64,000 nt of DNA from Paralithodes platypus (lineage: Eukaryota > Arthropoda > Malacostraca > Decapoda > Lithodidae), in contig CM064572.1 of the NCBI GenBank assembly GCA_032716605.1, forward strand, positions 35,911,760 through 35,975,759, read 5' to 3'. The notes under the pieces were generated by a model, which worked only from the letters and a program-made list of their open reading frames with translations, searched no databases and was not told the DNA's origin. Shown here one piece after another: positions 32,888 to 42,928 of this stretch; within the stretch, counting starts at the first letter, position 1, and the number at the start of each line of letters is the position of its first letter. The position numbers were made by a program, and so were the translations under genes.

Positions 32888-34099
32888 GTGGACTTCAGTA
32901 TGTCGTGCATTAGCACTGACGATGAGCGAGAGATGTCATTTGAAGGTGTGCCGTTAGTAACCAGTGAGGAGGATGCTAGAGTTTTTGTGAGTAAGCGGTA
33001 CCACGTGACGGAGGAGAGGCTGACTGGGGTGGATGTTTGTGGCTTGCATCTGATAGCCAAGGTTTTGGGCATTTCCAATGTAGTAGGGATGTCCAAGGGG
33101 GAGCTGATTTCCTGGGTGTTGCGTGGGCGACATGGGGTTTCGGAGGAGAGGGCGTTTGGGGGAGTTCCTCCCCAGATCCCCTCTCACTCGACTCCCACAG
33201 TGCCGTCCACTCAGTTACCGGAGGTTAGCACTCTCCCACAGAGGGATGAGAATTGGCAGATTGGAGTGCCCTCGGGTGGTGCACATGGTGGTTCCCCAGT
33301 TTTTGCCCCCCCTCCTTCAGTAGTGGCAGCTCCCTCTTCCTGCCTGTCTCCAGATATGGTATTTAGACTTGAGCTTGCTAAGATTGAGGCTAGGAAGCAG
33401 GAGAATGAGACTAGGAGGCATGAGATTGAGGTTAGGAGGCAAGAGGATGAGACCAGGAGGCATGAGGCTGAGCTTAGGTACGACTCGGAGAAATATTGTG
33501 CTAAATTAGATTTAGATAAGACTCGTGCAGAGTCGACAGCGACTCGGATGGGCCGTGAGGGCCAAGTAAGAGAACAGTCCTTGGCCCAATTAGTCAAATT
33601 GGTGCCGGTATTTAGTGAAACTGAAGTCACAGAATTTTTTAATCGTTTTGAGAAGAAGTGTAGGGAGCATAATTGGCCTGAAGAGAAGTGGGCAGCTCTA
33701 GTCTCCTCAAGACTTACGGGTAAGGGTCTGAAGGCTTATGATGCACTGCCTTTAGAGTCTTGCATTGACTACCCAGAATTGAAGAGAGCTGTCCTACGGG
33801 CATACGAGTTGCAACCGGAAACATATCGATTGAAGTTTCGGGGTGTTACAAAGACTAGGGAGGCGACCTTTCTTGAACATGCCCGGGACTTAAAAGATGC
33901 ACTTAAAAACTGGACACGTTCTGAGAAAGCTGAGACGGCAGAACAGTTGACTGAGCTGTTTCTGCTCGAGCAGTTTTATAAGTGTACTGGTGCAGAAATG
34001 ACTTTAACTATTAAAGAAAAGAACCCAAAAACTCAACAGGAGGCAGCTGAGATGGCTGACCCACGGCTATCACTAATTCGTGGGTGCGGGTCTGCCTAG
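32888..34099 (+). pseudogene. Gag of element C
   Basis: 403 codons from ATG 32888, about 200 bp after the LTR. Residues 51-79 (CGLHLIAKVLGISN and MSKGELISWVL) look like a SAP-type helix-turn-helix. Residues 158-205 form a charged coil with a repeated ETRRHE/VRRQED unit. Residues 240-385 are a retroviral-type capsid region (FFNRFEKKCREHNW, LTGKGLKAYDAL, RAYELQPETYRLKF). The TAG at 34097 is in frame with the downstream zinc knuckle, so it is a nonsense change in a longer Gag-Pol frame. Confidence 0.8.
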
Positions 34100-34840
34100 C
34101 GTAGTGAGGCAGGTAACAAGGGGCGTGACGCCCCACCCCCCCGAGTTAGTGATATACCTTATGCAAACAAGTACAAGAGCCATGATACCAAGACTGACCA
34201 CAAGACTAGCACCGTCCCATTTAAGAAGGGGCCGGGCTCTTCCCAGTACCAAGGGAAGCCCAAAGGGGAGTTGGAGTGTTATCATTGTCATAAAAAGGGG
34301 CACTTTGCAAGAGTCTGTCCTAGCAAACCACCTACAGCAGCTGTGTCTTTGGCCTGCAACATTGGTGTGTCTCCGAAGTCATCTGAGTTTGCCCGGGGCA
34401 GTTCGTCAGAGGCTGAGGCACAGCCAATGCAGAAGCACCTGGGAGGCTCGAACCCTGCTCAGGATGTTTTTTGCGACCATACAGGGCGGGGTTGCGTGAT
34501 GTGGGCGGGGCGCAAGCATGGAGTAGAGGTCTCGCGTGATACAGGTGCTTCCCCGACTCTGATGAAAAACTTGACTGGCTACCCTATAAACGCGGCTCGG
34601 GTGGTAGTGGTGCAGGGTATTAATGCAACTCGGTCATACCCGCTGGTGCGGTTGGAGTTGGAGGTGGATGGTGTGGCACGTGAATTGGATGTCGGGATTG
34701 TGGAGAAACTGCCAGTGGAGGGCGTCGACCTTCTTCTCGGCAACGACTTTGCAATGCCCGCTTCTGAGGTTCTACCCTTAGTCGTTGCCGAGAGGCCGGC
34801 CGACGTGAGTAGGGAAGAGCAAGAGTGGGTCGAGCGGTGA
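34100..34840 (+). pseudogene. Zinc knuckle and protease of element C
   Basis: Same frame as Gag after the TAG. CYHCHKKGHFARVC at about 34280-34321 is a CCHC knuckle for RNA packaging. The protease has VSRDTGASPTLM (active Asp) and VDLLLGNDFA. A TGA at 34838 separates it from integrase in the same frame. Confidence 0.85.
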
Positions 34841-34852
34841 CAGACACAACCC

Positions 34853-36568
34853 ATGGCGTGTGTTGTCACCCGAGCTCGGGCAGCTAAAGTGCCACAGCCT
34901 AGTCCTCCGTCTTCAGACCAGCGGAGGAACGATCAACAGGAGGAGGCTAAAGCTGGAGTTGGTTTTAAGAGTTTTGACTCGGCGGCTCTCCTGGGTGATT
35001 CAGTATTAGCACCATTACTTAATTCTGGAGTAGCCCCTGGGCCTGTCATCGAGAGTGACGAGGCTGGGCATGCCGAGTCTCCACGACAGCAACGTTATGT
35101 ACAACGAGAGAGACAGAGGGAGCAGCCCAGTATCGGGGAAGGTCATGCATTGCTCCGGGAGCAGTTGGATCGCTTGGCACCCTCAGATATACGTCGGTTG
35201 CAACTAGAGGACCCGGAGCTCCAAACGTGTGCTAATGGAGCTGTAGAGCTCGACGAGGACGGCGATGCACAGCCAGGAGATTTTTTGTATTTAGAAGGCA
35301 TCCTCTATAGGCGTTTTCAAGACCCTAAACGTAGTTGGCAAAAGGGGTCCGGAGTAGTGGACCCGTTGGTGGTGCCACGGGAGTGCAGGGATAGCCTACT
35401 GAGGTTGGCGCATGACATACCACTGGCAGGACATCTAGGGGTGAGAAAAACGGTGGCGGCTTTGGGGAAATTGTTTTGGTGGCCGGGGATGAAGTCTCAT
35501 GTGCAGTCATGGATAAACTGATGTGATATTTGTCAACGTGTCGGGAAACCGAACCAAGTTATTCCTAAGGCTCCGTTACACCCTATTCCTGTGATTGGGC
35601 CACCCTTTAGTAAAATTATTGTTGACATGGTTGGTCCACTCCCTCCCACTAAGGCTGGAAATACATTTTTGTTAACCATAATGGATGTTGCCACTAGATA
35701 CCCCGATGCTTACCCTATGAAAAATGGAATGGCTAAGACGGTAGTCAGTAACTTGTTGTGGTACTTCTCAAGGTACGGGTACCCGGAGGAGATTCAGTCT
35801 GATCAGGGATCTAATTTCACCTCCAACATGTTCAAGCAAACAATGCAACAGCTTGGGATATGAGCAGTAGTATCGTCAGCGTATCACCCTGAGAGTCAAG
35901 GGGTGCTTGAGCGGTGGCATGCTACACTTAAAAGCATGCTCAGGTGTTATTGTGCTGACAACGGTATGGATTGGGATCTTGGATTGCCTTATGTGCTGTT
36001 TGCTGCTCGGGAGGTACCTGGTGAGAGCCTGGGATTTAGTCCAAACGAGCTGATTTTTGGACACCGTGTCAGGGGCCCCCTTAACATGCTGAAAGAAATT
36101 TGGGAGGGGACTGTGCAGCCTTGTCCATTATTAAAGTATGTGCTTGAAAGCCGTGAGCGCATGCTTAAGAGTCTGGAGATGGCAGGTAGAAATTTGACAG
36201 AATCACAAGCTTTGATGAAGGACAGGTATGATCGCAAAGTGAGGCTCCGGAAGTTCACTGTAGGACAAGTGGTATTAATTGTGTTGCCTTTGGTTGGTAA
36301 CCCCCTCTCTGCGAAGTACACTGGACCTTATAAAATTGTGGAAAAAATTTCAGACTTAGATTACCTTGTTGCCACTCCAGACAGGAGGAAAAAGAACCAG
36401 TTATGTCACGTGAACCTTATTAAAGAGTATGTGAGGTGCCCCTCTGAGCCTCTCACTGTCCCTGTGTTGGCTTGTTGCGGCCGTGGTGGAGAAGGAGAGG
36501 GGGACAGTCAAGCTTCAGAGGAGGATAGCTGGGATCAACATGTTTCAGCGGATCAGTGGGCGGGCTGA
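34853..36568 (+). pseudogene. Integrase of element C
   Basis: Continues the Gag-Pol frame. Zinc domain HDIPLAGHLGVRKT with a Cys pair CDICQ just after a TGA at 35519. Core: IIVDMVGPL, IQSDQGSNF and YHPESQGVLERWHATL with all three acidic residues; a second TGA (35861) falls between the second Asp and the Glu. C-terminal AKYTGPYKIVEKI and LCHVNLIKEY follow. The frame shifts by one base between about 36480 and 36568, where RT continues in the next frame. Confidence 0.88.
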
Positions 36569-37964
36569 CGAGGCTATAGCTCATTTGCCTGAGCCGCAGT
36601 TTGATACTATCCGTCAGTTGTTCGGTTCATACCCCACTGTATTTGCTGAACACCCAGGCCTCACTACTCAGGCTATGCATGATGTTGACGTGGGGGACCA
36701 TCTACCCTTTAAGTCAATCCCGTACCGTGTGCCCCCCATAAAACTACCAGCTCTGAGGGATGAGTTGGAGTATATGCTCGGTAGAGGGTTGATAGAGAAA
36801 GGCACAGTTAAGTGGACTTCCCCCGTAACACTGCAGACTAAGCCAGATGGCAAGGTACGCTTTTGTATTGATTTCCGTAGGTTAAACGGTTTGACTCCAA
36901 CTAACCCATATCCTCTTCCTCGGGTTGATGATAGTGTTAACAAAATTGGTAATGCTCGTTTTTTGTCTAAAGTAGATTTAGTAAAAGGTTACTGGCAAGT
37001 ACCTTTGTCCGAGCGTGCTAAAGAGGTATGTGGTTTTGTTGTGGACGGGAGTACCTACCGGTGCAATGTTATGCCTTACGGACTTAAGAATGCACCAGCA
37101 ACGTTTCAGAACCTGATGAATGAAATTGTAAAGGACATTCCAAATTGCACCGTATATTTGGACGATGTAATCATTTATGATGACGACTTTGAGAGCCATT
37201 GTGAGCACCTTGAGACCTTGTTCCGGAAACTTAGTGAAGCAGGTCTGGTAGTAAATTTGGCAAAGTGTGACTTCGTAAAAGCCACTGTGCAGTACCTTGG
37301 GTTTGTAGTGGGAAGGGGACAGGTGTGCCCTCCTCAGAACAAGGTACAGGATATCAATAAATTTCCGCACCCAACAACCAAGAAGCAGATTATGAGATTC
37401 TTGGGTATGATAGGCTACTACAGACGCTTCATAAAAGGTTACTCAACGGTGTTGGCACCTCTCACAGATTTGTTATCTAAAGACAAAAAGTTTTTGTGGG
37501 TACCTGAGTGTGAAAAGGCTTTCACTTTGGTGAAACATTTGCTATGTATTCACCCGATACTCAGGGCCCCAGACTTTAACAGGCCTTTTCAGCTGGCAAC
37601 AGATGCTAGTGGTGTAGGAGCTGGTGCCGTTTTGCTACAGACAGACAATGAAGGTGTGGAACACCCAGTAAGTTTCTTTTCTAAGAAGTTCAATGCTGCA
37701 CAAAAGAACTATTCTACAATAGAAAAGGAATTACTGGCGATTGTGCTGTCGCTCAGGCACTTCGAGGTGTATGTTCCAGCCTATGGCCCAGTCGTGGTTA
37801 TCTACACTGATCATCACCCTTTTAGATTCCTGAATCAATTTCACAATCGCAACATGAGACTGACCAGGTGGTCTTTGATGTTGCAGGAGTATAACCTGGA
37901 CATCTGTCATATTGCTGGATGTGACAATGTGATCGCGGATTGTTTATCAAGGGTGGATGATTAG
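36483..37964 (+). CDS. Reverse transcriptase and RNase H of element C
   Basis: 493 open codons, of which the first ~25 are an overlap with integrase in another frame. RT: VRFCIDFRRLNG (125-136), FLSKVDLVKGYWQVPL (160-175), MPYGLKNAPATFQNLM (197-212), CTVYLDDVIIY (222-232, catalytic YLDD) and FLGMIGYYRRF (306-316). RNase H: LATDASGVGAGAVLL (371-385), EKELLAIV (414-421), IYTDHHPFRFL (440-450) and VIADCLSRVDD at the end. All expected catalytic residues are visible. It would act inside the virus-like particle to make cDNA. Confidence 0.9.
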   Translation: MVEKERGTVKLQRRIAGINMFQRISGRADEAIAHLPEPQFDTIRQLFGSYPTVFAEHPGLTTQAMHDVDVGDHLPFKSIPYRVPPIKLPALRDELEYMLGRGLIEKGTVKWTSPVTLQTKPDGKVRFCIDFRRLNGLTPTNPYPLPRVDDSVNKIGNARFLSKVDLVKGYWQVPLSERAKEVCGFVVDGSTYRCNVMPYGLKNAPATFQNLMNEIVKDIPNCTVYLDDVIIYDDDFESHCEHLETLFRKLSEAGLVVNLAKCDFVKATVQYLGFVVGRGQVCPPQNKVQDINKFPHPTTKKQIMRFLGMIGYYRRFIKGYSTVLAPLTDLLSKDKKFLWVPECEKAFTLVKHLLCIHPILRAPDFNRPFQLATDASGVGAGAVLLQTDNEGVEHPVSFFSKKFNAAQKNYSTIEKELLAIVLSLRHFEVYVPAYGPVVVIYTDHHPFRFLNQFHNRNMRLTRWSLMLQEYNLDICHIAGCDNVIADCLSRVDD

Positions 37965-38040
37965 TCGTAGGCTATCACAGGTGTGTGGGTTTGAGTGGAG
38001 GAAAATAGGCTGCCCTTATAGTGCAGCCGGGAAAAACATA

Positions 38041-38275
38041 TTAACCCTCTCCGACATATGACACAATTTTGAGCCTATTGGGGATACTTTAAAGCCTTTG
38101 TTACCATCAGGGGTATTTATAAACCTTTAGTTTAGTTACTTCAACCTCTGCAGTTGTCTTTAAGTTAGCTGTGGGCAGAAGACTAATTTTGGAGAGGTAA
38201 TTATAAGAGTGAGAGAACTCTATTTCTTATTGCTAATCTGGCAACCTCTGCGTCATAAATGCGTGAAAGGGTTAA
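38041..38275. mobile_element. Small TTAA-bounded MITE in element C
   Basis: 235 bp, TTAACCCTCTCC to GTGAAAGGGTTAA. The ends are imperfect inverted repeats (CGACATATGACAC vs GCGTCATAAATGCG). It lies between the RNase H stop and the polypurine tract of C. Confidence 0.7.
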
Positions 38276-38597
38276 AATATAAAAATCATATAAAAACTCT
38301 TTCTTTTGATATAGATAATCGTATAAGTTTGTCATAGCCTATAGAGTTTGAGTAGTCCATGAACTATCAAACGGCTGAGCTGCTGTAAGCTCGCTCTGGG
38401 AGCATGATATTGTGTCTTTTTGCTATTGTTGAGAGGAGTTATAAAATGTGATTTTTTTTTTTAATAATAAGATGTGTTTTGGTGATAAACTCAGCTTTGT
38501 TTTAGTGCCATGCGGTCGCTGGGTGTGAGGGGCTTGATGGGGTTCTGTGTTTGTCAGATTTTAGCTCAGTGTTGAGCAAGTAAAATCTTGGGGGAGG
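38276..38597 (+). promoter_or_regulatory. 3' untranslated region and polypurine tract of element C
   Basis: No coding potential. CTTGGGGGAGG at 38587-38597 directly precedes the 3' LTR and is the polypurine tract. Confidence 0.75.
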
Positions 38598-40455
38598 TGT
38601 GACGCATGTCCAGTGCGAGCATGCTGTACAGAACGCCTAGTCATGCCCCACTCTCGCTAGGATCGTCAGGGCAGGAACTTTGGCTGTAGTCTATGTAGAG
38701 TTTCCTAACTTAGTTTATGTGAGCCGTTGTACTATAAGTATTATGAATATGTATTTTGTTTTCATCTGAGTCAACGAGTTCTATTTTATATCATTAGTTA
38801 TAAGTATTGTGTGTAAAACTTATTTGTAATGATGGGAAGAGAAACGGCCACAGTTGGGGGTCAGTGGGTGCGCCAAGCGGGAGGTGGGCCTAACTCACTA
38901 GCATTCCCCCCTCCCCCCTCCCCTCAGTGCTAGGGGAGCCTTTGTCTATCCCAGTGGAGAGAGAGAAATTACGTAATGGTTGTCAGTGGGCGGTCCTTAG
39001 TAGTTCACGTTGGGCTCACTAGAGGGCCGGGTATAAAAAGGGAAGTCTAGCCATTTTTTCATCAGAACTCATTAGGCAGAGCGACTTCTCATTTCCCTTG
39101 CTAACTATATATATTCTTCTGACTGATGTGAACTTTCTCTACTACCTTACATTCTTATCTCCTCTTTTCCCTACCCATTTTAACTTCCATGGTCCCGTTG
39201 GTGCAGAGCTAGTCAGCCAACGTATTATCGCTTGAGTTCTCACGAGATACTTGCCTATTGGATAGCCTATTTTGGAAGGGTTAACTTAGAATAGGATTGA
39301 TTTATGTTTGTTAGACTTGTATATGCATTTCCCTGTGTGTTATTTTTATTATTCCTGTTTTCTGCTGGTCTAGGTAATGCTAGACTGGGGTAAGGCTTTT
39401 CTGTGTTACGAGTTGTTGTTTGATGCAGTGGTTAAGCGATAAACCTGCATACTCGTTTCGGTTCAGTGAAGCCTAGGTTGTCTTCGCGGCTGACTGTGTT
39501 GAGTTAATAATTTACAGTGCGTGGGGGCAAGAGCCTAACCACCCTGTATTTTATTAACAGTTTGTTTTTACTTTGTCAAGGAGCCGGGAGAAAACCAGAT
39601 ACAAGGGATCTGGATTTCTCAAAGTGCACTTGTCAGTTTTAACGTAATACTTTAAACAGTTGTGAGGACTTCGCTAGGCTACGAGCTGTTTTTGCTCAGT
39701 CACTGCTACCTTTTGCCCACAGTACCCCAGCTAGACTTTACTCGATTAGTAGATACAGAATAGTATTGAAGCTTTCCTTATGTATGATATTGTTTATGCA
39801 CTATTGATTTCATGTGTTGCAAGCTTGGCTACTTTAGTGATTAGTGGCCCACGAGCACAATCCGAGTAGGCAATTGCCGTTGCATTTGCGGAGTACTTCT
39901 TTTTAATGTTTGCCATTTACTATTGCATATTCTTTTAATTATTCTTATGCCAATTTAAACTTTTAATAATATTTAATTGCCAGTGTTTTTGCTTATTGAA
40001 TTACTGTTCAAAAATCAGATACGTACTTCTTACGAGCATCCGAGAAGCATCTAACTGTTTTCAGAAGATTCCTTGCTCGATGCTTAAGGACTATTAATTA
40101 ACGTAACGTAATAGTGCCGATCCGAAGTAGAGGGTGGAGGACTTCTTAAGTTCTTAGTCAAGGGTGGATTACTTCGGATTCGGCCAACACTATTCTTTGG
40201 TGTTGTTGTTTCTTACTTCATTGTTTGATTGTTGACCAGACTAGATAATTCCTGTCTCTTTATTAGTCTGTTGTTGAACACTAGTACCGAGTTCTTGTAT
40301 ACCCCGTTATAGCAGATTGAACTCTGGAGGTTATTGGTGTTTTTTGTTCGGCTGGCAGTACTCAGGGGTTGGGATCGTGTGTTTCCGTTGTGGCAGCGAG
40401 CCGTATTCGAGTCCTGATTGAGAGCCCTTGTGTACCCAAGTGCCAGTTCGTAACA
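38598..40455 (+). repeat. 3' LTR of element C
   Basis: Same length as the 5' LTR (1858 bp) with about 32 substitutions. Confidence 0.92.
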
Positions 40456-40459
40456 GGAC

Positions 40460-40821
40460 CTTCTCACCTGCTACATCATTCCCCAAAAGGAGTGTTACCC
40501 CGGGCACAGGGATATCTTGGGACCTACACAAAGCTATGGTGGCCTCACCCTGTAGTAACTCACATTCAATTTCGCCTTTTACCAAGTATGCATAAAATTG
40601 GCCTCTAGCACCTCTCATTGCAACTGGTTCGCCAGGTGGGCACTCAGTGTAAGGATTCACCATGAGGGTGCTAGTAGAACCTGTGTCTCTCAGAATTTTT
40701 ACCTCATGCATACAACCATTTAATCTCACATTGCCAGATGTATTAAAGGGACGGTAACTGTCCTGCACTGAGGGTGAAATTATTATTGGCTTAACCTTAG
40801 TGGGTTGCACCACGCATGCTA
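40460..40821 (-). pseudogene. Protease domain of element B
   Basis: Minus strand: MHEVKILRDTGSTSTLMVN (active Asp) and GVTLLLGNDVAGEKV. Same arrangement as in element C. The integrase side is cut by element C at 40459, the Gag side by a LINE scrap at 40822. Confidence 0.85.
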
Positions 40822-41356
40822 CTTTAACCCAGCGCAGATTAAATTAAGAGGTGACTTAATTCAAGTGTTCAAAATCATCAAAGGCATCGACAATATGAAC
40901 TGTAGTAAGTACTTCACTATCGACCAATCTAATTACACGCGGGGAAACGGTTGCAAAATTATTGGTAAATCTTTAACTCACACGAATCTAAGAATTTCTT
41001 CTTCAATCGAGTTGTCAACTTGTGGAATGGGCTTCCCCGAAACGTTATAGACTGCATCACCGTTGATTCATTTAAACTCCGCCTAGACAAATATCTCGCA
41101 TCAAACCCGCGACTGACTGCGTTTGTAAATGAATAACTTTATTTTATCCCCCCCTCAGTTACTAACCCATCTGTCCCCTACTAACTTCCTAATCCTGCCA
41201 CGGACATTAGTTCCAGGGCATTAATTCCCTTTCCAATGTTCCCTTACCCACTCTAAACCACTGTTTGGACACTTGATCCTCAGTGTTTTGGAGGACAAGC
41301 AACCTAGAAGGGTCACTAGATCTGTTGTTGCTTGATTTCCTTTGTACTCCTTTGTA
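40822..41356 (+). mobile_element. 3' scrap of the CR1-like LINE
   Basis: Near-identical to the last ~535 bp of the LINE at 23536-27215, from CTTTAACCCAGCGCAGATTA to two TCCTTTGTAC repeats. Differences include a 6-bp insertion (AAATTA) and one deleted T. No clear target duplication. Confidence 0.9.
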
Positions 41357-41727
41357 CCCCTGTCTAGATGATTTACGTTAGCTGCTAGGTACTCCTTCTG
41401 TCGAGAGTCCTGCATTAAAGGAACTTTTGGTGCTAGGTACTCCTTCTGTCGGGAGTCCTGCATTAAAGGAACTTTTGGTGCTAGGTACTCCTTCTGTCGG
41501 GAGTCCTGCATTAAAGGCACATATGGAATTTGAGATACGGCGGCAACTGTCTGCCCCGATCTCTCGGTTTTCTCCTTGGCCCAGCACTGATAAGCTAGGT
41601 GGCCTCTCATGCCACAAAAAGTACATACTTTAGGGGATACGGGCGTTCCCTCTTTGAGCATTACTATTACTTTGGGCCCCACCTCTGTTACCATTGACCT
41701 GAGTCGCATTTTTAGTTGGGGGAACAA
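41357..41727 (-). pseudogene. Zinc knuckle region of element B Gag
   Basis: CTFCGMRGHLAYQC is a CCHC knuckle. After it comes a 16-residue unit (VPLMQDSRQKEYLAPK) repeated three times. The frame differs by one from the capsid frame; the shift lies near a G run at about 41632. Confidence 0.8.
41384..41530. repeat. 48-bp tandem triplication in element B Gag
   Basis: Three copies of a 48-bp unit (GCTAGGTACTCCTTCTGTCG..AGTCCTGCATTAAAGG). The length keeps the reading frame. Copies differ by one or two bases. Confidence 0.9.
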
Positions 41728-42841
41728 TTCTATTTTGGCCAGCTTGGGAAGACGTTATAGGCTTGTGACTGGGTCTGTCAGATTTGTGATTGGGATACTT
41801 AAAATTAGAACCAGAATTATCGTAGGGCTTCTTTCCACGAAATTTGTTGTTGAGCACGTATGTGTCAGCCATGTCAGCGGCGTCGGCAAGACAATCTACC
41901 TTTTTCCCCTTTAAATGATAGGCTACAGAAGAATCAATTTCCCATAGGACATTTTCTAACAGGACCAACTCCTTCAGATCGTTGTAGCTTGTGACTTTCT
42001 TACTCTTAACCCAATGATTGAAAGTTTTAGTCATGGTCCTGGCAAATACCTTATGGGTTTCTTCTACTTTCTTCTGGTGTTTACGGAAAGATTGCCTGTA
42101 AGCCTCAGGCTGCAATTGATAGGTTTTTAAGATAGCTTCTTTGAGATTGTCATAATCCTGCCTAACTTCTGGTACTTCTGACAAATACGTGGCTCGAGCC
42201 TGCCCTGTCAAAACGGTTTGTAACATAAAAGGCCATTGATCTCTTGTCCATTTCATACCTCCAGCAACTTCCTCAAACAAAACAAAGAAATCCTGCACAT
42301 TATCCTCAGTGAAAGGTGGAATGACATTAGTCATAGTCAATCCCAGAGGGGGAGCAATTTCGGGAGCATTTGTATTGACATTTAGTTGAGCCGTACGATA
42401 TTGATATTCACATTGTTCGGTCGTTACTCTGGCTTTTATGCTGGCTTCTTCGATATTTGCTCTGGCTTTTATGCTGGCTTCTTCGATATTTGCTTTTATT
42501 CTGGCTTCTTCGGTATTTGCTTTTATTCTGGCTTCTTCTATTTTTAGTCAGGCTAGTTCCAGTACTTGATCACCGGTCAAACCAGGTGGCAATTGTTCAT
42601 CAAGTTGGCTAGGATTATTCGGGATCCCACCAACTGCTCCGTCACCCTCCCCGCCTTCTACAGGGAACAGGTGGGTTTTTATGGTCTGAGCCACCTCTAC
42701 TTTGGACATGTTTCAGACAGTTAACTGGAGATGCGAGGCAAGCACTTTCAGTTCGGATTTCGACAGACAGTCAATATCAGGGGCTGTGGGGTCTGATTCT
42801 ATGAAAACTCGAGCATCTTCGTCATTAATTAGATGAGGCAT
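41630..42841 (-). pseudogene. Gag of element B
   Basis: Frame starts at ATG 42841 (MPHLINDEDARVF), with two in-frame TGA stops at 42713 and 42548. An N-terminal SAP-like stretch (LSKSELKVLASHLQL) parallels element C. A coil of repeated IEEARIKAN units (42428-42546) follows, then a capsid-like region: DNVQDFFVLFEEVAGG, LTGQARATYLSEV and TYQLQPEAYRQSFRKH, the last very close to element C. It would form the virus-like particle. Confidence 0.8.
42428..42546. repeat. ~33-bp tandem repeat in element B Gag coil
   Basis: Four units of TTTGCT..TTTTATKCTGGCTTCTTC with spacing of 30-36 bp, all multiples of three, encoding a repeated acidic/basic coil. Confidence 0.85.
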
Positions 42842-42928
42842 GATTAATATTTGATGTTTAAGTAGTGAAACGGTAATGAAACTGAGTGAAACTGTATGAA
42901 AGGAATCCTGGTGAGGTCGCCACTCTTC

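Larger units (their letters stand above)
30830..40455 (+). mobile_element. LTR element C (Gmr1-like), complete
   Basis: Two LTRs of 1858 bp each (30830-32687, 38598-40455) with GGAC on both sides (30826-30829 and 40456-40459). By eye I count about 32 substitutions and no indels between the LTRs (1.7 percent). The interior has a primer site, gag, zinc knuckle, protease, integrase, RT and RNase H, integrase before RT. It sits between the protease and integrase of element B in the opposite orientation. Four in-frame stops and a frameshift make it inactive. Confidence 0.92.
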
